64,000 bases of DNA from CAYYFX01 sp964571855 (lineage in GTDB: Bacteria; ARS69): positions 1 through 64,000 of the forward strand of contig CAZNDO010000021.1 of the NCBI GenBank assembly GCA_964571855.1, written 5' to 3'. This document shows, in pieces, positions 8,008 through 15,917 of the stretch. Numbering within the stretch: the first letter of the stretch is position 1; the number at the start of each line of letters is the position of its first letter. Under the pieces are notes generated by a model. The model had not been told where the DNA came from, searched no databases, and saw only the letters and a list, made by a program, of their open reading frames with translations. A program made the translations under genes and the position numbers.

Positions 8008-8334
8008 CTAGTCCTTCTTCTTCGGCGGTTTCTTCGCGTCCGGCTTCGGCGTGTCCTTCTTCTCCGGCTTCTCCGCCTTCTTGGCGTCTCCGCCGCTACT
8101 CGCCGCCGCGGCGTCCCCCCCGGACTCCTTCTTCGCCGCGGCGTGGTAGTCCTTCGACCGGTAGTCGGTGTTGTGGAAGCCGGAGCCTTTCAGGATCACG
8201 CCGGCGCCGCCGGAGATCAGGCGTTCCAGCTTGCCGCCGCAGTCCGGGCACTTCTTCTTCGGCGGGTCCGACATGGCCTGGAAGAACTCGTGGACATGAT
8301 GGCACTTGGCGCACTCGTAACGGTACGTCGGCAT
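8008..8334 (-). CDS. FmdB-family zinc-ribbon protein
   Basis: Small putative regulatory protein, 108 aa. It begins MPTYRYECAKCHHVHEFF and carries two CxxC pairs (CAKC, CPDC) that would bind one zinc ion. The middle segment GGAGVILKGSGFHNTDY is typical of the family. The C-terminal third is a Lys/Pro/Ala tail ending PPKKKD, longer than in most members, and may contact nucleic acid. ATG at 8334 is fixed by the family N-terminus. Follows coaD by 20 nt and is the last gene of the long leftward run; the stop abuts hairpin element copy 1. Confidence 0.85.
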   Translation of the reverse strand: MPTYRYECAKCHHVHEFFQAMSDPPKKKCPDCGGKLERLISGGAGVILKGSGFHNTDYRSKDYHAAAKKESGGDAAAASSGGDAKKAEKPEKKDTPKPDAKKPPKKKD

Positions 8335-8354
8335 CGGTGCGGGACTCCCCGGCT

Positions 8355-8834
8355 CTAGCGGTTGCGCTTCGCGCGCAACACGGCGGCCACGGCGGCGGGC
8401 ACGAACTCGTCGATGTTCCCGCCGAGGCGCGAGATCTCGCGCACGAGCGACGAGTTCACGAACGAGTAGCGCTCGTTCGGGCAGAGGAAGATGGTCTCCA
8501 CGCTGGCGTCGAGCTTGCGGTTCATCCACGCCAGCTGGAACTCGTAGTCGAAGTCCGAGACCGCGCGCAGCCCGCGCAGGATGGCGCACGCGCCCTGCTC
8601 CTTCGCGAACTTCACGGTCAGCGTGTCGAAGGGGACGATCTGCACGTTGCTCACGTCGCGGAGCGCCTCGCGGAACAGCGCCACGCGCTCCTCCAGCGGG
8701 AACACCGGCTTCTTCGCCGCGCTCTCCGCCACGGCCACGACCACGCGGTCGAAGAGGTGCAGGCCGCGCTGCACGATGTCCACGTGCCCGAGCGTGGGCG
8801 GATCGAACGTGCCGGGATAGATGGCGGTCCTCAC
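8355..8834 (-). CDS. coaD: Phosphopantetheine adenylyltransferase
   Basis: Fourth step of coenzyme A synthesis: 4'-phosphopantetheine plus ATP gives dephospho-CoA. 159 aa, normal length. The nucleotidyltransferase T-x-G-H motif is at residues 14-17 (TLGH). The RGLRAVSDFDYEFQLAWMN signature and the C-terminal PNERYSFVNSSLVREI segment are present. The GTG start is preceded by AGGAGGAG at close spacing and overlaps the rsmD stop by 4 nt. The rsmD-coaD pairing is common across bacteria. Confidence 0.96.
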   Translation of the reverse strand: MRTAIYPGTFDPPTLGHVDIVQRGLHLFDRVVVAVAESAAKKPVFPLEERVALFREALRDVSNVQIVPFDTLTVKFAKEQGACAILRGLRAVSDFDYEFQLAWMNRKLDASVETIFLCPNERYSFVNSSLVREISRLGGNIDEFVPAAVAAVLRAKRNR

Positions 8835-9382
8835 GGCTCCTCCTGGGCGTCCCGCGCGTACAGGGTCAACGACGTGGAACCGTAACGCCTGGCCTTGCGG
8901 ACCGAAAGCCCGAAAGGGGCCTCCGGCGCCGGGCGCTCGGCGGGATGCTCGAGCACGAGCACGCCGCCCGGCGCGAGCCGCGCCGCCGCGACCGCCACCA
9001 CGCGCTCCTCCGCCGCATCCCCCCACGGCGGGTCGGCCAGGATCAGGTCGAAGGGACCGGCCGCCGCCCCCGCGTCGCCCCACGCGTCGCCGGCCAGGAT
9101 GGTGCAGCGCGGGCCCAGGCGCAGGGCGTCCACGTTCTCCCGGAGGATGCGCAGCGCGTCGCGGTGCCGCTCCACGAAGACGGCGTGGACGGCGCCGCGC
9201 GAGAGCGCCTCGATGCCCAGCGCCCCCGAGCCCGCGAAGAGGTCCAGCACCCGCGCGCCGTCCACGGTCCCGAGCAGGTTGAACAGGGACTCGCGCACGC
9301 GGTCGCCCGTGGGGCGGGTGCCGCGGCCGGGCGGCGTGGCCAGGCGGCGGCCGCGGTGCTCGCCCGCGATCACCCGCAGCAC
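8831..9382 (-). CDS. rsmD: 16S rRNA (guanine-966-N2)-methyltransferase
   Basis: SAM-dependent methyltransferase modifying G966 of 16S rRNA in the small subunit. 183 aa. It begins with the family RVIAGEHRGRRL segment, has the SAM-binding motif VLDLFAGSGALGIEAL at about residue 45 and the catalytic DPPW tetrapeptide in LILADPPWGD. GTG start at 9382. Located 4 nt after the aroK coding frame's opposite neighbour and coupled to coaD by a GTGA overlap. Confidence 0.95.
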   Translation of the reverse strand: MLRVIAGEHRGRRLATPPGRGTRPTGDRVRESLFNLLGTVDGARVLDLFAGSGALGIEALSRGAVHAVFVERHRDALRILRENVDALRLGPRCTILAGDAWGDAGAAAGPFDLILADPPWGDAAEERVVAVAAARLAPGGVLVLEHPAERPAPEAPFGLSVRKARRYGSTSLTLYARDAQEEP

Positions 9383-9386
9383 GGCG

Positions 9387-9935
9387 TCACCCGGCCTCGC
9401 CGAAGTACGGGCGGAACTCCGGGCGCTGCGCGAGCATCTCCAGGATGTGCCGGCCGGCCTCCCGCGGGTGCGCGAAACCGCCGGGCACCGGCGTTCCCCA
9501 CCGCGCGTAGATCGGCTCGCGGGTCCGCATCAGGTCCAGCACGCGCTCGGGCAGGTCCTCCCCGTCCTCGAGCAGCGGGCGCTGCGCGGCCCACGGGCGG
9601 CGGGCCCGGTCGATGACCTCGTCCGGCTCCACGCGCAGCCAGAAGACCGGGCCCTGCACGGCGAGGATCCGCATCGCCCGCTCCACCAGCACCAGCCCCC
9701 CGCCGGTGGACAGCACGAGATCCCGCTCCGGCGGGAGGTCCTCCACGATCCGGTACTCGAGCTCGCGGAAGTACGCCTCGCCCTTCGTCCGGAAGATCTC
9801 GTGCACCGGCATGCCGGCGCGCTCGACGGCGAGCGCGTCGGTGTCCACGTGGGGCCAGCCGAGGTGCCGGGCCAGGGTCTTCCCCGTGGACGACTTCCCG
9901 GCGCACATGAACCCGATGAGGGAGACCCAGGGCAA
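9387..9935 (-). CDS. aroK: Shikimate kinase
   Basis: Phosphorylates shikimate at the 3-hydroxyl in aromatic amino-acid synthesis. 182 aa. Walker A is GFMCAGKS at residues 8-15. The shikimate-binding DTDALAVERAGMPVHEIF and STGGGLVL motifs follow, and the lid Arg residues lie in RRPWAAQRPLL. TTG at 9935 is chosen: it gives the standard short lead before Walker A and has AAGGA 8 nt upstream. No ATG or GTG is suitably placed. The 212-nt gap upstream contains the pil operon terminator. Confidence 0.92.
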   Translation of the reverse strand: MPWVSLIGFMCAGKSSTGKTLARHLGWPHVDTDALAVERAGMPVHEIFRTKGEAYFRELEYRIVEDLPPERDLVLSTGGGLVLVERAMRILAVQGPVFWLRVEPDEVIDRARRPWAAQRPLLEDGEDLPERVLDLMRTREPIYARWGTPVPGGFAHPREAGRHILEMLAQRPEFRPYFGEAG

Positions 9936-10055
9936 GAGGACGTTCCTTGGACGGGATGGACGATGCAGCGAGGATAGCCTCTCCGCGGCGATGCCGGAAG
10001 CCCGGCGACCCCGGGAACCCCGGCCCCCGGCTGCGCGCCGGCAACCGCATCGCGC

Positions 10056-10117
10056 CGCCGTTCCGCGGCGCGCCCCCCGGAACGGCGGAGCGCCGGGGAC
10101 GATGCCCCCGGCGCTCC
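10056..10117 (-). terminator. Terminator hairpins after pilQ
   Basis: Perfect 12-bp stem GGAGCGCCGGGG (10087-10098) with CCCCGGCGCTCC (10106-10117) and a 7-nt loop, 31 nt beyond the pilQ stop. A second stem of 10 bp (10056-10065 with 10078-10087) shares one base with it, so the two compete only at their edge. There is no clear U-run. It probably terminates or stabilises the pilM-Q message before aroK. Confidence 0.55.
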
Positions 10118-10147
10118 GGTTCCGGCGTTGCGTGCGTCGCTTCCGGC

Positions 10148-11428
10148 CTAGCCCTCGTCGGCCCGGATGATGCGCGGCGTCACGAAGATGAGAAGCTCGC
10201 GCTCCTCCTTGACCTTGTTCGAGCTCTTGAACAGGTTGCCCACCACCGGGACGTCCATCAGCACCGGCACGCCGCGGTCCACCGTGGACTCGTTCGTGCG
10301 GATGAGGCCGCCGATCACCGCGGTCTGGCCGTCCTGGACGATCACGCGCGTGTTCGCCTCGGACGTCACGATCACGATGCCGCCCTGCACGGTGGCCTGC
10401 GCCGAGAGGTCGGAGACCTCGGGCATCAGGTCCAGCGTGATGCGGTCGTCCTGGTTGATGTGCGGGATCACCGTCATCTTGATGCCGATCGTGGTCAGCT
10501 GCGTGATCGCGTTGCCGGCCTCGTCGGCCACCACCAGCGGGATCTTCTTGCCGACGACGATCTTCGCTTCCTTGTTGTCGGCGGTCGTGATCCGCGGGTT
10601 GGAGATGATCTCCGCCTTGTCCTGGCGCTCCAGCGCCTCGAGCGTGGCGAAGAAGTCGGCGTCCGTGCCGGTGAGCGAGAAGTCCACGAGGCCGACGGCG
10701 TCGGCGATCGGGGCCTCCACGCCGTAGTTCACGGCGGCGTCGCCGTCGTTCAGGCCGTCCACGTTCCAGGTGATGCCCAGGTCGCGGATGGCGCGGCGAT
10801 CCACGTCCACCAGCTTCGCGTTGATCTCCACCTGCGGCGTCTTGTAGTCCAGGAGCACCGCCATGTCGCGCACGCGCTGCAGCCGGGACGCGATGTCGGT
10901 CACGATGAGCGCGTTCGTGCGCTCGTCGGTCTCGATCTTGCCGCGCGAGGACAGCAGCACCTCGAGCGGCGTCTTCATCTCGTCGGCCTTCGCGTAGCTC
11001 ACCCGGACCATGGTGGTCTCGAGCGGCATGAACTCCTCGCGCTTGCGCTCGGCGACCTCCTCGTTCAGCCGCTCGCTGTGGAGCTTGTCCAGCGTGCTGA
11101 CGCGGATGATGTCGTCCGAAGTCTCCTCCCAGCCGTAACCGTTGGCGCGGAGGATCGTGTCCAGGGCCACGAGCCACGGCACGCCGATCAGCTTCGCCGT
11201 GATGGTCCCCGTGACCTCCGGACCGCGGATGATGTTGCGGCCGGAGAACTCCGCGAACGTCCGCAGCACGGACTCCACGGTGGCGTTCTGCACGTCCATG
11301 TCGATGGGCGCCATGTCCGTCGTGTCGATCTCGGTCCGGGCCGCATCGACCGGCAGGGTCGGAAGGGCCCAGACGAGCACTGCCAAGCCCAGCGCGAACC
11401 CGCTGCGGAAGAATCGTGAGCTAACCAT
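10148..11428 (-). CDS. pilQ: Type IV pilus secretin PilQ (short form)
   Basis: Outer-membrane secretin through which the pilus passes. 426 aa with a signal peptide (about 1-30). One STN/N0-like region follows (FAEFSGRNIIRGPEVTG), then an N1-type ring-forming domain and the secretin beta-barrel region (about 190-425). The barrel region carries LVDVDRRAIRDLGITW and the C-terminal VPVLMDVPVVGNLF and LLIFVTPRII motifs. It is much shorter than proteobacterial PilQ (about 700 aa), lacking AMIN domains. Overlaps pilP by 8 nt. Last gene of pilMNOPQ. Confidence 0.93.
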   Translation of the reverse strand: MVSSRFFRSGFALGLAVLVWALPTLPVDAARTEIDTTDMAPIDMDVQNATVESVLRTFAEFSGRNIIRGPEVTGTITAKLIGVPWLVALDTILRANGYGWEETSDDIIRVSTLDKLHSERLNEEVAERKREEFMPLETTMVRVSYAKADEMKTPLEVLLSSRGKIETDERTNALIVTDIASRLQRVRDMAVLLDYKTPQVEINAKLVDVDRRAIRDLGITWNVDGLNDGDAAVNYGVEAPIADAVGLVDFSLTGTDADFFATLEALERQDKAEIISNPRITTADNKEAKIVVGKKIPLVVADEAGNAITQLTTIGIKMTVIPHINQDDRITLDLMPEVSDLSAQATVQGGIVIVTSEANTRVIVQDGQTAVIGGLIRTNESTVDRGVPVLMDVPVVGNLFKSSNKVKEERELLIFVTPRIIRADEG

Positions 11429-12029
11429 TCTTGACCTTCCTCTCTTCGAGTTTCAGCTGGACCGTGGTCGTGTAGCCGAGCACCGTCTGCGAGCAGACGA
11501 TGGCCTCGGGTTTGATCGTCACGACGCGGCCGTTCCGCACCGGATCCCCCACGTGGAGGACGGAGCTGATCCCCTCGGGATCCTCCACCACGCAGAAGGG
11601 CCTCTCCCCGCTCGTCACGATGGCGACGAGCCGGCACACGCCGAGGTCCACGAGATCGGATCGGCTCCGCTCCCGTCCCAGGAGCGACACGAACGGATCG
11701 CGCTCCCGGCCGGCGTGATACTGCTCGGACTGCGTGCGCAGGGGCTCCTCGGGGTCCTGCCCGATCGCCGGCGTGGCGTCCGTCACGCCCCCGGCCACCG
11801 CCGGGCCCTGCACCGCGAGGTTCGCCCCCGGCGCGGACGCCGGCGCGCTTCCTTGCGGCTGCGCGGCGGCGGCGTTCACCGCCGGGGGAATGGGCTGCTT
11901 GTCCTTCGAGCTCGTGCCGCCGGCCAGGTTGCGGAGCGGACCCGCATCGCAGCCGACGAGCAGGATCGACCCGGCGACCGCCACGAGCGCCGCCCGCGAC
12001 GTCCCGGGAATGCGCGTTCTAGTGGCCAC
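11421..12029 (-). CDS. pilP: Pilus assembly lipoprotein PilP
   Basis: Inner-membrane-anchored lipoprotein linking PilNO to the PilQ secretin. 202 aa. A signal sequence with lipobox LLVGC is followed by a long Ala/Pro-rich linker. The C-terminal beta domain (about 120-200) contains RDPFVSLLG and GDPVRNGRVVTIKPEAIV, the PilP/HR pattern. GTG start at 12029, overlapping the pilO stop by 11 nt. Order and overlaps place it in pilMNOPQ. Confidence 0.88.
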   Translation of the reverse strand: MATRTRIPGTSRAALVAVAGSILLVGCDAGPLRNLAGGTSSKDKQPIPPAVNAAAAQPQGSAPASAPGANLAVQGPAVAGGVTDATPAIGQDPEEPLRTQSEQYHAGRERDPFVSLLGRERSRSDLVDLGVCRLVAIVTSGERPFCVVEDPEGISSVLHVGDPVRNGRVVTIKPEAIVCSQTVLGYTTTVQLKLEERKVKNG

Positions 12030-12714
12030 CGGAACTCCCTCCCGCGGCCGCCGCCCGCTGCGGGCGACCTGCCGGCTTCGACGACGACGACGCTGCCGCC
12101 GCCGCCTGGCTCTGGACCTGTGCCCGCTCCTCCTCGTTGAGGAGCCGGTACGCGGACAGCGAGAGGCTCGCCTCCACGATCTCGGGAGCCTCCTTGTCCT
12201 TCGGGTCCGCCACGTTCTTCATCGAGATCGAGTTCACGTTGACGATGCGCGACAGGTTCGCGATCCGGCTCAGGAACATCCCGACGTCGTGGTAGCCGCC
12301 CTGGATCTGCACGTCCACGGGGTGCTCCACGTAGATGTCCTTCGGCGTGGGCGGCTTCGGCTCGAAGAGCAGGAAGTCCACCCCCGCGCGCTGGCCGGAG
12401 ATCGTGACCTGCGTGAGCAGCTCCGCCATCTCCTTCTCGGTGGGCAGGAGGACCTTCGCCTCCTCCCAGCGGATGTTCATCGCCTCGAACTCCGCCTGCA
12501 CCTGCGGGAGACGGCTGGCGGTCTGCTTCGCCTTCATCAGGTCCGCCGAGATCCGCTCGTACTCGTCCGACAGCGTCGCGATGGACTGGGCCCGCGGCTT
12601 GTAGCCGAAGGGCACGAGCGGCGTCAGGAAGAACACGTAGCCGATCGCGAGCGCCATGAAGACGACGAGCCCGGCGACCTGGACGTTGGTGTCGCGGAAA
12701 TCAACCTTGCCCAT
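12019..12714 (-). CDS. pilO: Pilus alignment protein PilO
   Basis: Bitopic inner-membrane protein that dimerises with PilN. 231 aa: cytoplasmic start, one membrane span (about 12-35, VAGLVVFMALAIGYVFFL), a coiled-coil (about 45-90), then a ferredoxin-like periplasmic domain (about 100-190). An Ala/Ser-rich tail follows. ATG at 12714 overlaps pilN by 14 nt. The ADDITIONAL frame upstream to 12765 is pilN shadow. Confidence 0.9.
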   Translation of the reverse strand: MGKVDFRDTNVQVAGLVVFMALAIGYVFFLTPLVPFGYKPRAQSIATLSDEYERISADLMKAKQTASRLPQVQAEFEAMNIRWEEAKVLLPTEKEMAELLTQVTISGQRAGVDFLLFEPKPPTPKDIYVEHPVDVQIQGGYHDVGMFLSRIANLSRIVNVNSISMKNVADPKDKEAPEIVEASLSLSAYRLLNEEERAQVQSQAAAAASSSSKPAGRPQRAAAAGGSSGGH

Positions 12715-13363
12715 CCTGCGCCTCCCTCGTCTCGACCGCCTCGATCGCGCCCGCCGTCGCCGCATCCGCCTCCGGCTTCGGCTTCGGCCCGTCCAGCAGC
12801 GCCTGCGTGTTCACCGTGGACGTCACCGTGAAGCCCACGGCGTTCTGCCCGTCCACTTCCTTGCGCTTCACCACCGTGAGCTCCGTGTCGGAGAAGGCGT
12901 TCGAGCCGTCCAGCTCGGTCATCAGGTCCGACACCACCAGGTTCGAGAACGCGTAGCCGTCGAACGCCACGCGGTCCGCGGCCAGGTTCTTCATGGACGT
13001 CAGCCACATGTAGCGCGGGACGCGCCGGGCCACCTCGTCCAGGACCTTCACGGTCTTGAACCGGTTGCGGTCCAGCTGCTCCACCAGGTTCAGCCGGCGG
13101 TTCAGCTCCCGCTCCTTGGCCACCATCTCGTCGATGAGCGCGATGGTCCGCTTGTACTGCTCGGACTCGGCCCGCGCCTCGGCGACGTCGCGCTCCAGCG
13201 TGGACAGCCGCGCGCCCTGCAGCATCATCGTGGACGTGCACGCGAGCACGACCCCGAGGAGCACGACGACGGGGATGACCCGCGTCTTGTCGATCTTGAT
13301 CCCGGCGCCCGCGCGGCGCGTGCGCTTGCGGGCCTCCTGGGGCAGCAGGTTGATGCGGATCAT
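12701..13363 (-). CDS. pilN: Pilus alignment protein PilN
   Basis: Bitopic inner-membrane partner of PilO. Its short cytoplasmic tail MIRINLLPQEARKR is the conserved peptide that docks into PilM. A membrane span at about 29-47 is followed by a coiled-coil and a ferredoxin-like domain. 220 aa. Begins 3 nt after the pilM stop. Confidence 0.93.
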   Translation of the reverse strand: MIRINLLPQEARKRTRRAGAGIKIDKTRVIPVVVLLGVVLACTSTMMLQGARLSTLERDVAEARAESEQYKRTIALIDEMVAKERELNRRLNLVEQLDRNRFKTVKVLDEVARRVPRYMWLTSMKNLAADRVAFDGYAFSNLVVSDLMTELDGSNAFSDTELTVVKRKEVDGQNAVGFTVTSTVNTQALLDGPKPKPEADAATAGAIEAVETREAQDGQG

Positions 13364-13366
13364 CGC

Positions 13367-14419
13367 TCACTCCCCTCCCGCGCGCAGCGCGAGGCCGGCG
13401 GCCACCATGTACCGCGGACCGACCGCGGCGGGGTCGACCTCGCCGAAGCTGCCCGGCTCCCAGTCCACGGACCGGAACGGGTTGGCCACCTCCACCGGCG
13501 AGCCCTGCCGCTTCTCGATGGACTCGCGCAGGCCCGGCGCGAACGCCGCGCCGCCCGACAGCAGGATGCGGTCGATGCGGTCCGCCTCGCCCGACGCCCG
13601 CAGGTACGAGAGCGACTTCTCGATGCCGACCGCCAGCTCCTCGCCCACGAGACGGACGATGGACTGCAGGTCGTCGAGGCGCTCCTCGCCCGGGTTGGCC
13701 AGGATCCGGTTCGCCTCCTCGTAGTCCACGCCCAGGTCCTTCTGGACGGCCTCGAGGATCGCGTTGCCGGCGAAGCTCAGGTCGCGCGTGAAGTACGGCA
13801 CGCCGTCCTTCACGATGTTCACGTTCGTCACGAAGCAGCCCACGTTCAGGAGCAGCGTCACGGACCCGTCGGTGGGCTCGTAGTTGCGCTCGAACGCGTT
13901 CTGCACGGCGAAGGAGTCGATGTCGATGACGGACGGCGTGAGGCCGGCGGCGCGGATGAGGTCCGAGCGGGCCTCCACCATCTCGCGCTTCGCGGCCACC
14001 AGCAGCACGTCCATCTTCTCCGGCTCGCGCTCGCGGTTCAGCACCTGGAAGTCCAGGGACACGTCATCGATGTCGAACGGGATGTGCTGCTCGGCCTCCC
14101 ACTGGATGGCGTCGCGCGCTTCCTGGTCGGACATCTTGTCCATCTGGATCTTCTTCACGATGACGGCGCGCCCGCTCACCGCGGTCACGACGTCCTTCGA
14201 CGAGATGCCGTTCGTCTCCATCAGCTCCGAGATCGTGTCCACGACGACGTCGCGGTCCATGATCTCGCCGTCGACGATGGCCTCCGGGAGGAGGGACAGG
14301 CTCCCGAACCGGACGAGCTGAGGACGCTCGCCCGAGTGGTCGAGCTCGACGACCTTGACGGCGCTCGAGCCGATGTCGAGGCCGACGGTCCGCTTCGATC
14401 CCCGACTGAACTTGAACAT
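13367..14419 (-). CDS. pilM: Pilus assembly actin-like ATPase PilM
   Basis: Cytoplasmic actin/FtsA-fold protein that recruits PilN and the motor complex. 350 aa. The phosphate-1 motif is VGLDIGSSAVKVVEL at about residue 12, and the adenosine motif LLSGGAAFAPGL lies near residue 285. The QMDKMSDQEARDAIQWEAEQ region is typical of PilM. ATG at 14419. First gene of the pilMNOPQ set, 34 nt after the VCBS-repeat gene, so probably co-transcribed with it. Confidence 0.94.
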   Translation of the reverse strand: MFKFSRGSKRTVGLDIGSSAVKVVELDHSGERPQLVRFGSLSLLPEAIVDGEIMDRDVVVDTISELMETNGISSKDVVTAVSGRAVIVKKIQMDKMSDQEARDAIQWEAEQHIPFDIDDVSLDFQVLNREREPEKMDVLLVAAKREMVEARSDLIRAAGLTPSVIDIDSFAVQNAFERNYEPTDGSVTLLLNVGCFVTNVNIVKDGVPYFTRDLSFAGNAILEAVQKDLGVDYEEANRILANPGEERLDDLQSIVRLVGEELAVGIEKSLSYLRASGEADRIDRILLSGGAAFAPGLRESIEKRQGSPVEVANPFRSVDWEPGSFGEVDPAAVGPRYMVAAGLALRAGGE

Positions 14420-14453
14420 TGGCCTTCACTCCTCCACAGGGCCCTCGTCCCCC

Positions 14454-15917
14454 CTAGGGGAGACGCTCATCAAGGCTGCCGGACGCCAGGGCGATCACCG
14501 GGGTCTCCAAGACGTAGGGCGATTCGCCCGCCTCCCGGAATCCGCGACCACCCAAGTTGATCCAGAGCCGGAGATCCTCCGCGGCCGTCGCCAGGTCGTC
14601 GTCGCCGTCCCCGTCGAGATCCAGCGCCGCAACCGCTCCCGGCACCGCATCCACGTGGCCGACACGCCGGGGCACGTCGTCGACGCCGATCGTCAGCAGA
14701 TCGACGCCGTGCTCCTGGCGGACCAGCACGAGCCGCACGAGCGGCGCGCCCGGTCCGAGGAACCGCCCGGAGACCACTCCGGTCGGCTCCCCCGCGAAAC
14801 GGACTCCGGTCCGAAGCCCGGGTTCCGTTTGCGTATCGGCAAGCCTCCCCCAGGACTCAAGGGTCCCCGACTTCCCCTTTCCCGAAAGGACGAGGAGCTC
14901 GTCCCCCTTCTTCGGGGGCCCGGGAACCCGAAGGAGGGCCTTCACGCGGCCCCTTCCGCCCTCCGGGGGCGAAAGCACGCGCGCCACCGCCCAGGATCCG
15001 TCCGCGCCCGGACGGACCACGTGCACCTCGCCCGCGTTCTGGCCGAGGAGGCCGGCGTAGATCTCGCCCTTGCCGTCGCCGTCAAGATCCGCAACTTCCA
15101 CGCACTCCGGCACGAAGCGCAGCGGGAGCGCCGCGTCGGCGGACTCCGCGAAGCCCAGATGGATCTCCAGGAGGCCGCCCGCGCCCACGGTCACGAGGTC
15201 CGGCTTGCCATCCGCGTCCAGGTCGCCGGCCGCGAACGCCACGAGGTCCGGACCGCACGGGATGGAGCGGCCGGGCTCGAGCTTGCCGGTGCCGCGGTTC
15301 TGCAGCACGCGGACCGTGCCGTTGCGCATGGGAACGCAAAGATCCGCGAATCCGTCGGCGTTCGCGTCGACGACGCGCGGCGCCGCCCCCGGCATGCCCG
15401 CGTCCAGCGGATCGCCGGGCGCGAAGCCGCCGGCGCCGCTGCCCACCCACGGGTGCACCACGCCGCGGGCGTCCAGCAGCATGAGGTCCGGCGTGCTGAT
15501 GCGCGGCTTCACCCGGATCGCTCCGCGCGCGATCACGGACGGCGTCTCGCCGGCCGCGCGGGCGCGGATCTCCCAGGCGTGCGCACCGTCGCGCACCCAC
15601 GCGTACGTGTCCACCGTGGCCACGACCTCCTCGGCCGGGCCGTCGAACGCGCCGTCCAGCGCGGTCATGTCCACCGTGTTCTCGCCGCCGCGGTCGTCCT
15701 TGAAGACGAGCGTGCAGCCCTCGATCGGGATCGCGCCGTCGGCCCGCGACACGTCGGCCCACACGTTCACGGCCATGGTGCCGAGCCCGATCTCGCGCGG
15801 CGCCTCCACGTGGCGCAGCTCCCAGTCGCCGGCCGCGGCGTCGGCGCCGGTCTGGGCCGCGGCGCCCGTCGCGGCGCCCAGCGCCACGAGCGCGGGCAGG
15901 ATGCGTGCATTCGTCAT
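14454..15917 (-). CDS. Secreted VCBS/FG-GAP repeat protein in the pilus operon
   Basis: 487-aa exported protein with an N-terminal signal peptide (residues 1-20, ending ATGAAAQ). An N-terminal beta domain (about 20-140) is followed by a partial beta-propeller with calcium-type repeats, for example DANADGFADL, DLDADGKPDLVTVG, DLDGDGKGEIYAGL and DLDGDGDDDLATA. No enzyme motif seen. It begins in an ATGA overlap with the sigma-54 activator and ends 34 nt before pilM, which is unusual for such a protein. A pilus-associated adhesin or assembly factor is a reasonable inference. Confidence 0.7.
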   Translation of the reverse strand: MTNARILPALVALGAATGAAAQTGADAAAGDWELRHVEAPREIGLGTMAVNVWADVSRADGAIPIEGCTLVFKDDRGGENTVDMTALDGAFDGPAEEVVATVDTYAWVRDGAHAWEIRARAAGETPSVIARGAIRVKPRISTPDLMLLDARGVVHPWVGSGAGGFAPGDPLDAGMPGAAPRVVDANADGFADLCVPMRNGTVRVLQNRGTGKLEPGRSIPCGPDLVAFAAGDLDADGKPDLVTVGAGGLLEIHLGFAESADAALPLRFVPECVEVADLDGDGKGEIYAGLLGQNAGEVHVVRPGADGSWAVARVLSPPEGGRGRVKALLRVPGPPKKGDELLVLSGKGKSGTLESWGRLADTQTEPGLRTGVRFAGEPTGVVSGRFLGPGAPLVRLVLVRQEHGVDLLTIGVDDVPRRVGHVDAVPGAVAALDLDGDGDDDLATAAEDLRLWINLGGRGFREAGESPYVLETPVIALASGSLDERLP

